Source: Actinomycetes bacterium (GTDB lineage Bacteria > Actinomycetota > Acidimicrobiia > Acidimicrobiales > RAAP-2). Taken from it: a stretch of 64,000 nt of DNA. This document shows positions 37,914 through 47,942 of the stretch, piece by piece. Where the stretch lies: positions 62,001 through 126,000 of the forward strand of contig JAJZBX010000001.1 in the NCBI GenBank assembly GCA_021846325.1, in the 5' to 3' direction. The first letter of the stretch is position 1, and each line of letters opens with the position of its first letter. A program made the translations under genes and the position numbers. Below the pieces are notes generated by a model that worked only from the letters and a program-made list of their open reading frames with translations, had not been told where the DNA came from and searched no databases.

Positions 37914-38210
37914 TCACGACCGGTAGGCGTCTGCGCGATGTCTGATCGCGGTCACCTTCACCGTGTGCGTGGTGTCATCAATGAAGTACAGAACCCGATA
38001 GTCGCCGCGGCGAGCTGAGTACGCCGGTGCCAAGGGTGGTCCCAAGGGCTTGCCAACACGTTGTGGATTCTCAAGTAACGGCCCCGATATGAATTCGTGC
38101 ACCGCATGCGCGATTTTCTCGGGGAGCATTTCGGAGAGCGTCCTTACTGCCGACCGGGCGATTAGGACGTTGTATCGCTCCCTACTTGGTGTCGACACTG
38201 CGCCCGGCAT
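37914..38210 (-). CDS. RelE/ParE-family toxin
   Basis: YNVLIARSAVRTLSEMLPEKIAHAVHEFI...YSARRGDYRVLYFIDDTTHTVKVTAIRHRADAY. Confidence 0.85.
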   Translation of the reverse strand: MPGAVSTPSRERYNVLIARSAVRTLSEMLPEKIAHAVHEFISGPLLENPQRVGKPLGPPLAPAYSARRGDYRVLYFIDDTTHTVKVTAIRHRADAYRS

Positions 38211-38472
38211 TCTTCATCGCCTCGGCGAGTTGATCGCTGTTGAGGACATCACCTTGCGAATGCTCCCGTACGCCTTCTTGGTGTGCGCGCAGCAGCGCCG
38301 GGTCGGACAGCACCGCAATCGTCTCGCGCATGGCGTCGTAGTCGTCGGCCCCCATCAGCACGGCGGCTCGTCGACCGTTCTTCGTGATTTCGATTCGTTC
38401 GTGCGTTGAGCTGGCTTCGTCGACCAATTTGGATAACTGAGCTCGAGCATCGGCGATGGGTAGTGTAGTCAT
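38182..38472 (-). CDS. Phd/YefM-family antitoxin
   Basis: MTTLPIADARAQLSKLVDEASSTHERIEITKNGRRAAVLMGADDYDAMRETI; overlaps the downstream toxin gene. Confidence 0.87.
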   Translation of the reverse strand: MTTLPIADARAQLSKLVDEASSTHERIEITKNGRRAAVLMGADDYDAMRETIAVLSDPALLRAHQEGVREHSQGDVLNSDQLAEAMKNAGRSVDTK

Positions 38473-38645
38473 GTACAGAATTCTAGCGCAAACTGGAGGC
38501 AACTGACAGTCGGGCGGTTCGTATGGTGTGAACCAAGGTCCACCGATCGGGAAGCTGCGCGAACCGCATCGCCCGCCGTGGGTTGCTGGCACTGGCTCAC
38601 TAGTCGGGGTCCCCGCAGTACTAGCAAGTCGTCGTCCTGACCCGT

Positions 38646-39146
38646 ATGATTGTCCGATTGAGACCGGACAGACGCGAGGCGCGCCTAGTGGGCCACTTTC
38701 GAGGGGAGTTTTCGTTGTTCGAAGCGATTCTGGTCGGAGCAGATGAGTCGCCCGCGGCCCGACGGGCAGTTGATGTTGCGGTCCAGATGGCGAAGCGGTT
38801 CGCGTGCACCCTTCATATTGTGGCGGCCTTCAGTCCAAAGACCTATCACCGCAGCGACGGCAGCCCGCGGCGAGAATTTGAAAACCTCAACCACGAGGAT
38901 GACGCCGACGCGTTGCTGCAGGTTCTGTCGTTTTCTGCGAAGTCCGAAGGCGTAGAGCCAGTCCTGCACGCCGTTAGGGGTGAGTTAGTTGACGCCCTCG
39001 TCGAGACGGGAAAATCACTGGATGTTGATCTCGTCGTGGTAGGCAATGCGGCACTGACCGGCGCTCGTCGCATACTTGGTTCAAGTGCGAGCGCAGTCGC
39101 CCACGGCGTTCACTGTTCCGTACTGATCGTTGATTCGGCCTCGTAA
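38646..39146 (+). CDS. Universal stress protein (UspA family)
   Basis: FEAILVGADESPAARRAVDVAVQMAKRF...DLVVVGNAALTGARRILGSSASAVAHGVHCSVLIVDS. Confidence 0.88.
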   Translation: MIVRLRPDRREARLVGHFRGEFSLFEAILVGADESPAARRAVDVAVQMAKRFACTLHIVAAFSPKTYHRSDGSPRREFENLNHEDDADALLQVLSFSAKSEGVEPVLHAVRGELVDALVETGKSLDVDLVVVGNAALTGARRILGSSASAVAHGVHCSVLIVDSAS

Positions 39147-39194
39147 CGAAGGCCGCTAGGGAAACCGTCACGGCGTCTGGTCAGGTCGGTAGGA

Positions 39195-39217
39195 TACTTA
39201 ACTGATGAAAGTAAGTA
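39195..39217. promoter_or_regulatory. Candidate MarR autoregulatory operator overlapping the start codon
   Basis: Inverted repeat TACTTA-N11-TAAGTA straddling the ATG at 39205. Confidence 0.35.
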
Positions 39218-39720
39218 CTTCTTCCGTTGCGGACGCCGTTACGGGCGGACGCGCCGGCGCACTTGATCTCATCCAACTCGGTATCCAGGCGATGACGCAG
39301 TCATTCACGCGGCCCCGAATGCACGAGCGACTCCTGAGCGAAGCCGGTGTGCGCGCCGATCGGGCATCGATAATCATCTTGTTCAAGCTGGGCCACTATC
39401 TCGACAACGTGGGGACGATGCGGATCACCGATATTGCCGCGCTCGTTGGGGTCGATACGCCCGCCGTGACTCGAAAGATCCAGCAACTCGAGCATCAGGG
39501 TCTCGTTTCACGATGCGTTGACCCCAGTGATCGACGTTCGGTACGCATCGCGCTGACCTCAGCGGGTCGCGAAGTCCTCGAACAGGTTATGCGCGCCCAT
39601 CGCGCACTACTAGACCGACTCTTTGCGGAGTGGTCGCCAGCCGAACTTGCTGAGTTTGCCTCGCATTTGACGAGGTTGACGGATTCTCTCACTACGGAGG
39701 TGGAAAGTTACCGTGACTAA
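39205..39720 (+). CDS. MarR-family transcriptional regulator
   Basis: RITDIAALVGVDTPAVTRKIQQLEHQGLVSRCVDPSDRRSVRIALTSAGREVL. Confidence 0.9.
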   Translation: MKVSTSSVADAVTGGRAGALDLIQLGIQAMTQSFTRPRMHERLLSEAGVRADRASIIILFKLGHYLDNVGTMRITDIAALVGVDTPAVTRKIQQLEHQGLVSRCVDPSDRRSVRIALTSAGREVLEQVMRAHRALLDRLFAEWSPAELAEFASHLTRLTDSLTTEVESYRD

Positions 39721-41326
39721 CGAAACATCGAGCGTGGCTAGTCCACCAAGCGAACACGAGATTGGTCCAGAAGAGCACCGTCGTATCTTGGTGATTGTTC
39801 TGGCACTGATGCTGGGGATGTTTCTCGCGGCGTTGGACCAGACGATCGTAGCAACGGCCCTACCCACGATCGCAGGCGATCTGCACGGGTTGAATCATCT
39901 GTCGTGGGTGGTAACGGCTTACTTGATCACGTCGACGATCTCGCTGCCGCTCTGGGGAAAGTTTGGCGACCTGTGGGGGCGCAAAGGTTTCTTTCAACTT
40001 TCGATCATCGTGTTTCTGGCGGGGTCGGCGCTTTCGGGACTTTCCCAAAATATGTTCGAACTGATTGCGTTTCGTGCGATTCAGGGCCTGGGTGCCGGCG
40101 GGCTGCTGGTCGGCTCTCAGGCGATCATTGGCGACGTGATTCCACCTCGGCAGCGGGGTCGCTACATGGGGTACTTCGGTGCAGTATTTGGGCTGTCGAG
40201 CGTGTTGGGTCCGCTGGCCGGAGGCTGGTTGACCCAGCACGCGTCGTGGCGATGGATCTTCTACATCAACGTGCCGATTGGCGTGGTGGCACTGGCGGTG
40301 ATCGCCGCGGTCCTCCACGTGCCGATGCACCGACTTTCGCACAAGATTGACTGGTGGGGCACGCTGCTCCTCTCAGCCGGCGTCGTCGGTCTCATTTTGC
40401 TCACGACGTGGGGCGGCAGCGAATACGCGTGGAGTTCGGCAACGATCCGCTGGCTCGGCGTGGGCAGCGTGGTTTTGTTGATTGCGTTCGTCTTCGTCGA
40501 GTTGCGCGCCGACGAACCGATCGTTCCGATGGGCCTGTTCCGCACGCGCACGTTCAGCGCCGCGTCGGCCGTAGGATTCGTCATCGGCTTCACCATGTTT
40601 GGCGCGATCGTATATTTGCCGCTCTACCTACAAGTCGTCCACGGCTCATCCCCGACTCGTTCGGGACTCGAGTTACTCCCCATGGTCACCGGCATGCTGA
40701 TCACGTTCGTCATTAGCGGGCAGCTAGTGTCGCGAACGGGACGATACAAGATTTTCCCCATCGTCGGCACCGCAATCGTGACGATCGGTCTGGTGCTGTT
40801 CGCTCACCTAGGTCCGAACACGCCATTTTCGACCGCAGCGTGGTACATGTTCATCACTGGCTTCGGTATGGGATTGGTCATGCAGGTATTGGTAGTCGCC
40901 GTCCAAAACGCCGTGCCGCACGCTCAACTAGGTACCGCGACTGCCACAGCGACCTTCTTCCGTTCGATTGGCGGAGCGTTTGGTGTGTCGATACTCGGTT
41001 CAGTGCTTGACAGCAGGCTGCTGTCGCAACTTCGCCTCCACGCGTCGCCGGCGGTCCTCAAACTTCTTGGCGGTGGTTCGATTTCGGCAAATCCCGCGCA
41101 GATCAGCCAACTCCCAGCACCCGCGCACGGCATTGTCATCAACGCGTTTAGTTCGGCGCTCCAAGCGGTATTTATGGTTGCCGCGCCCATCACGATTCTC
41201 GCCTTCATACTCACCTGGCTGATGAAGGAGATCCCTCTTCGCACGCGGGCCCACATTCCGACGCAAGCGTCGGGTGATGAACTGACGGTCACGGCGTTCG
41301 ATGCACCGGGCGAAATGGTGGTGTAG
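39713..41326 (+). CDS. MFS drug:H+ antiporter, DHA2/EmrB-QacA type
   Basis: 14-TM-like; MFLAALDQTIVATALPTIAGDL, LPLWGKFGDLWGRKGFF, RAIQGLGAGGLLVGSQAIIGDVIPPRQRGRYMG. Confidence 0.92.
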   Translation: MTNETSSVASPPSEHEIGPEEHRRILVIVLALMLGMFLAALDQTIVATALPTIAGDLHGLNHLSWVVTAYLITSTISLPLWGKFGDLWGRKGFFQLSIIVFLAGSALSGLSQNMFELIAFRAIQGLGAGGLLVGSQAIIGDVIPPRQRGRYMGYFGAVFGLSSVLGPLAGGWLTQHASWRWIFYINVPIGVVALAVIAAVLHVPMHRLSHKIDWWGTLLLSAGVVGLILLTTWGGSEYAWSSATIRWLGVGSVVLLIAFVFVELRADEPIVPMGLFRTRTFSAASAVGFVIGFTMFGAIVYLPLYLQVVHGSSPTRSGLELLPMVTGMLITFVISGQLVSRTGRYKIFPIVGTAIVTIGLVLFAHLGPNTPFSTAAWYMFITGFGMGLVMQVLVVAVQNAVPHAQLGTATATATFFRSIGGAFGVSILGSVLDSRLLSQLRLHASPAVLKLLGGGSISANPAQISQLPAPAHGIVINAFSSALQAVFMVAAPITILAFILTWLMKEIPLRTRAHIPTQASGDELTVTAFDAPGEMVV

Positions 41327-41617
41327 CGCAGTCGACCCGACCCGAGCATGCCGCGCGAACAAGGTGGTCCGTAGTGAGGGGCTTCAGGCACCGATGCGCG
41401 GTGAGTGCCGCCAGTCGGCGGTTCTGCTCGTGGACGAAGGGTGACTTGGTTTTCCGTCTTGGCGGGCCATTAGTGACGCGGGTGTTCGTGGCGTTGCGGG
41501 ACTCTGGCCACGGGTCAAGAGTTGACCTAGGACCCTACGCTTCGCGTTTGTCAAGCAACTAGAACATCTCAGAAGGTTGTCTGGTGGTGCGGCCAGGAGG
41601 GATGCGGAGGGGAGTCC

Positions 41618-42781
41618 ATGAGACCCGAGACGCTGGCGCGTGCCCTGCGCCGATACGACCGCGCACCGCACTTGGTGTTCTGGGAGACGACCAAAGCGTG
41701 CTCGTTGGCGTGCCGACACTGCCGCGCGTCGGCACAGACGCGAGCACTTCCCGGCGAACTCTCGACGCAAGAGGGTTTTGAGTTCATCGAGCAACTGGCC
41801 GACATTGACGGTGCTACGCCGATCTTGATCCTCACCGGTGGTGACTGCTTCGCCAGGCCCGACCTTGACACCATGATCGCGTACGCGCGCGAGCGCGGTA
41901 TTCGCGTCGGCGTGTCACCTTCGGTCACCGAGCAACTGACACGTGAGCGACTCGCGCGCCTGTACGAAATGGGTGTGCGGAGCATCTCGCTGTCCCTGGA
42001 TGGATCGGGCCCGCAGAGTCACGACGGAATTCGGGGGATCGTTGGGCACTTTGATCAGACCGTGGAGGCGATTCTCATGACGCGAGACCTCGGCTTTCGA
42101 GTCCAGGTCAACACCACCGTCATGGAGCGCAACGCGACAGAGCTGGCCGACGTGGCCACTTTGCTGGTTTCACTCGGTGTGCCGATCTGGGAGGTCTTCT
42201 TCCTCGTGGGGGTGGGCCGCGGCATCGACGTGCGCGAGATTTCGCCTCAAGATGCCGAAGACATCTGCCACTTTCTCGTCGACGTGACGCGGTGGGGTCT
42301 GACGGTTCGAACCGTTGAGGCCCCGTTCTTTCGGCGCGTTCAAGCGGAGCGAGCGGCCACGGGTGATGGTAATCCGAGTGAACACTTCGATCTCGGCCCG
42401 CTCTACTCGACGTTACGCGCACGACTGGGCGACCAGCCTCCCGCGGTGGTGCGAGCGACGCCGAGCCACTCACTGGCCACCGGTGACGGCCGAGGCGTCG
42501 TGTTCGTGGGTTACGACGGCGCCGTCCACGCGTCGGGCTTCCTGCCCATCGAATTGGGGAACGTGCGCGAAACGTCGATTGGCGAGATTTACGCCACCAA
42601 TGAATTGTTGACGGCACTTCGTTCGGGCGAGTTGAGCGGCGCCTGTGCCGAGTGCCGTTTTCGCCAGCTCTGCGGAGGCTCCCGGGCGCGCGCGTACGCC
42701 CGCTCGGGCAGGGTTCTTGGTGAGGATCCGCTCTGCGTTAAGTCGGAGTGGGCTCAACGTCAGCGTCTCCGAATTCGCTGA
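41618..42781 (+). CDS. Radical SAM/SPASM domain protein (TIGR04053-like)
   Basis: TKACSLACRHCRA (CxxxCxxC), GGDCFARPDL, SPASM-like C-terminal CAECRFRQLCGGSRARA. Confidence 0.88.
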   Translation: MRPETLARALRRYDRAPHLVFWETTKACSLACRHCRASAQTRALPGELSTQEGFEFIEQLADIDGATPILILTGGDCFARPDLDTMIAYARERGIRVGVSPSVTEQLTRERLARLYEMGVRSISLSLDGSGPQSHDGIRGIVGHFDQTVEAILMTRDLGFRVQVNTTVMERNATELADVATLLVSLGVPIWEVFFLVGVGRGIDVREISPQDAEDICHFLVDVTRWGLTVRTVEAPFFRRVQAERAATGDGNPSEHFDLGPLYSTLRARLGDQPPAVVRATPSHSLATGDGRGVVFVGYDGAVHASGFLPIELGNVRETSIGEIYATNELLTALRSGELSGACAECRFRQLCGGSRARAYARSGRVLGEDPLCVKSEWAQRQRLRIR

Positions 42782-42812
42782 CGCCACGTGGGTCGCGTGA
42801 GAGACTCGCGAG

Positions 42813-43961
42813 GTGCAGCTGAGGGGTGCGATTCCACGGGGATCTCTGGTCGGACCAGTGGCGATGGCCGGCTCCGGTCTACTGCTGCTCGTGGGAACGC
42901 TGCTGGCTGATCCGACCGCCGCACGAGCGGCGGCGGCACAGTTGTGGTCGCCGTTCGTTCTGGTCACCGGACTCCTGTTGGTTGGTCTGGTCGCTAACGA
43001 TGACGGCGTCTTTGCGTGGCTAGGGGACGCGCTGACCAAGGTGTCGTCGCGTGGACCCATCGTGTTCGTGGCCGGATCGGGTCTCGTCGTTCTCGTGACG
43101 GCTCTGCTCAACCTCGACACTGCGGTGGCGTTCTTAACGCCGGTGATGATCCACGTCGCCCGTCGCCGGCGCGGCGACGATGCGCCGTGGCTCTACGGTG
43201 TGCTGATTCTGGCCAACGCCGGATCGCTCTGGCTGCCCGGATCGAACCTCACGAATCTGATCGTCGTCGGACACCTCCACCTCAGAGGCACGGCCTTCGT
43301 CGCGCGACTCGCGCCGTCGGCGCTTGGCGCGAGCATCGCCGCGACCGCGGTGGTCGCCCTGCTCGGGCGCCACTCGCTCGGCAACGTCCGAGTTGACGAG
43401 ACGACCACACGTCCCGCGAGGCGTGGTGGCGTTGTGGCCATCGTGCTGGTCGTGGTGGCGTCGCTGTTTCTGAATGCACCGGCCATACCGGTTGTCGTAG
43501 TCGGGCTCGCAGCGGTGTCTTGGCACGTTCGGCGCGGCCGCGTACGCGTGGCCGAGGTCGCCGCCGTCGTTGGTCCCGGTGCGCTCATCGGGCTGTTCGC
43601 GATTGCCGTGGCCCTCGGCACGCTGGGCAGGGCTTGGTCGGGGCCGGCAGTCGTCTTGGCTCACGCGAACGTCGTCGTGACCGCGGTCGTATCTGGTCTG
43701 GCCGCGGTGCTCGTAAATAACCTTCCCGCCGCTGCGATTCTGGCCGCACGCGTGCCGCGCCACCCCTTCGCCATGCTGGTTGGGCTCAATCTCGGTCCGA
43801 ACCTCGCCGCTACCGGCTCACTGGCCTGGCTCCTGTGGTGGCGTAGCGCTCGCGGGGCCGGCGCGACGCCGTCGCTCAGGCGAGCGAGTCGCTGGGGTGC
43901 GCTCGCCACCGTGACGACGATGGCGGTCGCCCTCTCACTCTTGCCCCTCGGTCAGCGTTGA
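42813..43961 (+). CDS. ArsB/SLC13-like permease (ion transporter superfamily)
   Basis: Multi-TM; GLVANDDGVFAWLGD, LNLDTAVAFLTPVMIHVA, LANAGSLWLPGSNLTNLIV, VNNLPAAAILAAR, LGPNLAATGSLAWLLW. Confidence 0.82.
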   Translation: MQLRGAIPRGSLVGPVAMAGSGLLLLVGTLLADPTAARAAAAQLWSPFVLVTGLLLVGLVANDDGVFAWLGDALTKVSSRGPIVFVAGSGLVVLVTALLNLDTAVAFLTPVMIHVARRRRGDDAPWLYGVLILANAGSLWLPGSNLTNLIVVGHLHLRGTAFVARLAPSALGASIAATAVVALLGRHSLGNVRVDETTTRPARRGGVVAIVLVVVASLFLNAPAIPVVVVGLAAVSWHVRRGRVRVAEVAAVVGPGALIGLFAIAVALGTLGRAWSGPAVVLAHANVVVTAVVSGLAAVLVNNLPAAAILAARVPRHPFAMLVGLNLGPNLAATGSLAWLLWWRSARGAGATPSLRRASRWGALATVTTMAVALSLLPLGQR

Positions 43962-44564
43962 ACGATCGTGGGCGAATGCCTCACGCGCCTCGCGCTGGGC
44001 GTAGTAGACGATGACGAGTGCGGCGAGGGGATCGGCCCACCACCAGCCGAGCGCGGCATTGAGGGCTAGGCCAACCAGCACCGCAACGGCGAGCAGTGCG
44101 TCGACGAAGGTCACCCGGCCCTCGGTGACGAGCACGGCGTTGTTGAGCGATCGCCCCGTGCGGGCCTTGCCGGCGGCGAGGGCGAACATCGCGAGCGCCG
44201 TGGCCGCTGTCCACCAGATGCCCAGCGGTGAGTGATCGGGTCGCACCCCCATCGCCAGGGCGAGTGTACTCAGCGACACAACGTAGATGATCAGAACGAT
44301 GAACGACGCGCCTATCCAGCGCAGGGCGCGCCGTCGACGGCGCTGGTGGAGGTCGGTGAGTTCCCAGATCACCACCGCTGACGCGCCAATCTCGACGATG
44401 GTGTCGAAACCGAATCCGGCGAGCGCAACTGATCGGGCGCGCCAGGCGCCGTAGGCGAGGACGGCGACGCCAACGAAGTTCCAAGCCAGCGTCAAGTACT
44501 CCAGGCGAAGACCTCGGCGCACGAGGGCGTGGTTCGACGGCACGTCGGTAGTCAAGCACATCAC
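43935..44564 (-). CDS. Cation diffusion facilitator-like transporter
   Basis: LRLEYLTLAWNFVGVAVLAYGAWRARSVALAGFGFDTIVEIGASAVVIW; GWWWADPLAALVIVYYAQREAREAF. Confidence 0.82.
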   Translation of the reverse strand: MMCLTTDVPSNHALVRRGLRLEYLTLAWNFVGVAVLAYGAWRARSVALAGFGFDTIVEIGASAVVIWELTDLHQRRRRRALRWIGASFIVLIIYVVSLSTLALAMGVRPDHSPLGIWWTAATALAMFALAAGKARTGRSLNNAVLVTEGRVTFVDALLAVAVLVGLALNAALGWWWADPLAALVIVYYAQREAREAFAHDRSTLTEGQE

Positions 44565-44604
44565 CTACGTGGATCGTGGTGACTCGGCCGATAGGGTCGA
44601 AGCG

Positions 44605-44832
44605 GTGATCACGGTATACGGCGTAACGGCCCTGACGTTCATGATGGCGATGTACGCCCTCGAGCGTCGGGGAAATGGGTACGTGGGAGCCTTTGCGGTC
44701 GGGTGCGCCCTGTCCAGCGGCTACGGTTTCGCCTCCGGCGCGTGGCCGTTCGGCGTCGTCGAGGGTATCTGGACGTTCGTCGCGCTGCTGCGCTTCGTCG
44801 CGGGGCGATCTCGCGGGTCCCGTTCGTCGTGA
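44605..44832 (+). CDS. Small two-TM membrane protein
   Basis: VITVYGVTALTFMMAMYALERRGNGYVGAFAVGCALSSGYGFASGAWPFGVVEGIWTFVALLRF; start within the longer ORF 44569-44832. Confidence 0.6.
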   Translation: MITVYGVTALTFMMAMYALERRGNGYVGAFAVGCALSSGYGFASGAWPFGVVEGIWTFVALLRFVAGRSRGSRSS

Positions 44833-44875
44833 GCTTTGCGAGGCTCTAGGGTGACGGCGTAACCAAGGAGTCGAG

Positions 44876-45898
44876 ATGAACCGGCAGATTGTGCTGCGCC
44901 AGCGTCCCCGCGGCGCGATCGATGAGTCGACGACCGAGTTGGTCGTGCGCGCCGAGCCGACGTGCGGACCAGACGAAGCCCTGATCAAGGTCGCCATGTT
45001 GTCGATCGACCCGACGATTCGAACGTGGATGAACGACGCGCCCGGCTACCTGCCCCCCATCGAGATTGGGGCGCCGGTTCGTTCGACGGGTGCGGGTGTC
45101 GTGGTGGCGAGCAACTCAACCCGATACCAGGTTGGTGACGTGGTGGTCGGGATGACCAACTGGCAGGAGTGGGTCATCGCCAACGAGGAACACCGCTTCT
45201 CGGTGATCCCTCGTGACATCGGACTCGACCTGGCCACCGTGCTGAACGTATTGGGAGTCACCGGGCTGACGGCGTATTTCGGCCTGCTCGACGTTGGACG
45301 GTTTCAAGCCGGTGACGTGGTCGTCGTCTCGGCGGCCGCGGGTGCCACTGGTTCGGCGGTCGGTCAGATCGCGCGGGCGCGCGGGGCCGCCCGCGTCATC
45401 GGCGTCGCGGGTGGTCCGCGTAAGTGCGACGAGGCGGTCTCGTGGTACGGCTTCGACAGCTGCTTGGACCACCGCGAACCAGACCTGGAAGGTCGGTTGC
45501 GCGCGGCGAGCCCCAACGGCGTCGATCTCTACTTCGACAACGTCGGTGGCGCTGTTCTCGACGCGGCCCTGGCGTCGATCGCGATGCACGGCCGCGTGGT
45601 GCTCTGCGGCGCAATATCGCAGTACAACGAATCAGGTCGTCCCCGAGGGGTCGCCAATACCCCCATGCTGATCATGAGGCGTGCGTCGATGTCGGGGTTC
45701 ATCGTCTTGGATTTTGCTGCACGCTTTGGCGAAGCGCAGGCGGTACTCGTCGCGATGGTTCGCGACGGTACGCTGCGCCATCGCGAACACCTCATCAACG
45801 GACTCGAGCGTGCACCCGAGGCGCTCAACCTCTTGTTCGCCGGCGCGAACCACGGCAAGACGCTGGTGGTCGTCGACGAAGGCATTGCGCTTGCCTGA
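44876..45898 (+). CDS. NADP-dependent MDR oxidoreductase (alkenal reductase/CurA-like)
   Basis: RQIVLRQRPRGAIDESTTELV, VVVSAAAGATGSAVGQIARARGAARVIGVAGGPRKC, VDLYFDNVGGAVLDAAL. Confidence 0.9.
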   Translation: MNRQIVLRQRPRGAIDESTTELVVRAEPTCGPDEALIKVAMLSIDPTIRTWMNDAPGYLPPIEIGAPVRSTGAGVVVASNSTRYQVGDVVVGMTNWQEWVIANEEHRFSVIPRDIGLDLATVLNVLGVTGLTAYFGLLDVGRFQAGDVVVVSAAAGATGSAVGQIARARGAARVIGVAGGPRKCDEAVSWYGFDSCLDHREPDLEGRLRAASPNGVDLYFDNVGGAVLDAALASIAMHGRVVLCGAISQYNESGRPRGVANTPMLIMRRASMSGFIVLDFAARFGEAQAVLVAMVRDGTLRHREHLINGLERAPEALNLLFAGANHGKTLVVVDEGIALA

Positions 45899-47138
45899 GA
45901 TCACCGATGTTGGCTCGGCGCCGCGACTGTCGCGGGTCACGCTCGCACTGTTTGCGATCGCGCTCATCGCTGGCTTCGCGCAGTTTGGGGCGGTCGCGTC
46001 GCTGAACGACGTAGCGCGCCACTTTGGTCACGTTGTCGATACCCGACACTCGCTACGAAGTGCCGTCGGCCTCTCGGGATCAGTCCTAGGTCTTGGTCTG
46101 GCGGTGCTGCGCCTCGCCTCGCTCGGCGCGATGCCCATAACGGCGAGCGCCGACCGCTGGGGTCGTCGGCGGATCCTGCGAGACACGCTGCTCGTTGGGC
46201 TGAGCGTCACCGCCGTCGCGGCATTGAGCCCCAGCTACTGGTTCTTCGTCATCAGTTTTGCGGTGGCACGACCGCTGCTCACCGCGTCGTCCACGCTCGT
46301 CCAGGTAGTCACGGTGGAGATTTCGAGCACGGCGCGACGGGTGCATCGCCTCGTGGTCATGGCGGCGGGCGGTGGGATCGGCGCCGGGTTGTCGGCCATT
46401 CTGCACGGGGTCATCCGTGGTCCCGACTCATTTCGGTGGCTCTTTGCGGTGACTGTCGTGCCAACCATCGGCGCCCCGTGGCTGATGCGACACGTCCCTG
46501 AGCCCGTGTCGCACTCGGTGCGCTCGCCCTTGGCACGCCTCGGTGGGGTCCCCAGGCAACTTCGCGGGCGCCTCGGCATCGTCGCCGCGGTCGTCTTCGC
46601 GGTGGGGATGATTACTGGACCAGCGAACGGCTTCGCCTTCGTCTACGCCGAGGGTGTTCTTCGTCTCAGTCCTCATCTCGTGGCGGGGGTGGTCGCGCTG
46701 AGCGCGCTGTCGGGACTGGGTGGGCTGCTCGTCGGACGCCGACTGGCGCACACCATTGGTCGTCGCGGCACGGTGGCCTGGGGCGTTGTCGTGGTCGCCG
46801 CCACGTCGAGCTACGCGTACGGCGGGGGCCGAACGAGCTTCGTCGTGGGCTACTTCTTGGGCGTCGGGGCGGCCGGATTGCTCGCTCCGGCGGCGAGCGC
46901 GCTCAGCACGGAGATCTTTCCGCACTCGGTGCGCGCGACGGCGGCGGGCTGGATTGCCGTCGCGGGTGTGCTGGGCGCCACGGCCGGCCTGGCGTTATTT
47001 GGGTGGGTGGGCGACGTCGTGCACCGGTCCGGTGCGGGTTCGCTACGACTCGCCGCGCTGGTGACGTTCTTGCCGCTGCTGCCGACGCTCGTGTTGCTCC
47101 GACGGATTCCCGAGAGCCGAGGCGTCGAACTGGTTTAG
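45891..47138 (+). CDS. MFS transporter
   Basis: 12-TM-like; ITASADRWGRRRILRDTLLVGL; TTG start overlapping the previous gene. Confidence 0.83.
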   Translation: MPEITDVGSAPRLSRVTLALFAIALIAGFAQFGAVASLNDVARHFGHVVDTRHSLRSAVGLSGSVLGLGLAVLRLASLGAMPITASADRWGRRRILRDTLLVGLSVTAVAALSPSYWFFVISFAVARPLLTASSTLVQVVTVEISSTARRVHRLVVMAAGGGIGAGLSAILHGVIRGPDSFRWLFAVTVVPTIGAPWLMRHVPEPVSHSVRSPLARLGGVPRQLRGRLGIVAAVVFAVGMITGPANGFAFVYAEGVLRLSPHLVAGVVALSALSGLGGLLVGRRLAHTIGRRGTVAWGVVVVAATSSYAYGGGRTSFVVGYFLGVGAAGLLAPAASALSTEIFPHSVRATAAGWIAVAGVLGATAGLALFGWVGDVVHRSGAGSLRLAALVTFLPLLPTLVLLRRIPESRGVELV

Positions 47139-47942
47139 CTAGCCCAGTGACACGTCCGCGAACAGTGCGCGGTGGTCGCTGCCGCCGTCACTGGCGCCAC
47201 CGCCTAGTTGGCGCCACGGCCCACGTCCGAAAATGTGATCGATCTGTGAGTGCGGGTGGCTGGCGGGCCACGTTCGTGCTCGCACCAGCGAGTGCCAGCC
47301 GGGCAGGAAGATGCGCAACGGTGGGCGCCACGAGTTGAAGTCACCGGCGAGAATCAGGGGCCGCGGTGACCCAAGTTCATCCACGATCTCGCGCACGCGC
47401 CGATACTGTCGAAACGACCCGTGACTGAGGTGGGCGCCGTGCAGAGCGAGCACGGTGAATGCCCGCTCGTCCAGCAACAGGTCGGCGACGATGACGGCCC
47501 GACGAACGCGCTCGCGGGGCAGTCGCTGGAGCGGCTCGGTGCGTACGTGGACGAGTGGCAGGCGGGTGAGCAGTCCGATGCCCCACGTACCCGACTCGAC
47601 GTCCACCACCGACCTGCGCCTCTTTCGCTGTGCCGGACTCAGCGAGCGGTGCTCGGTGAAGTACAGGCCGTGTTCACCGGTCACGTGGGCGAAACGGGGC
47701 TGCCATCGGGCACCACCGCGTCCGCTGGTAATTCGTTCGGCCCGCGCCAGTGGCACGAAGAGTCCCACCATGGCCAGACGAGCACGCAAGTCGTCGAACA
47801 GGTCGGTACCATCGTCGCCCCGCCAAATCTCGGGGAGGACTAGTACGTCGGCGTCGAGCGACGCCGCGTGGTCGACGGCATTGGTTGGTCGCCCCCATCC
47901 GTCAACCCCCGCGTGCAGGTTGAACGTGGCGACGCGCACCAC
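47139..47942 (-). CDS. Endonuclease/exonuclease/phosphatase family protein
   Basis: MVRVATFNLHAGVDGWGRP, VLVLPEIWR, LALHGAHLSHGS, PLILAGDFNSW, GGSDHRALFADV. Confidence 0.85.
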   Translation of the reverse strand: MVRVATFNLHAGVDGWGRPTNAVDHAASLDADVLVLPEIWRGDDGTDLFDDLRARLAMVGLFVPLARAERITSGRGGARWQPRFAHVTGEHGLYFTEHRSLSPAQRKRRRSVVDVESGTWGIGLLTRLPLVHVRTEPLQRLPRERVRRAVIVADLLLDERAFTVLALHGAHLSHGSFRQYRRVREIVDELGSPRPLILAGDFNSWRPPLRIFLPGWHSLVRARTWPASHPHSQIDHIFGRGPWRQLGGGASDGGSDHRALFADVSLG

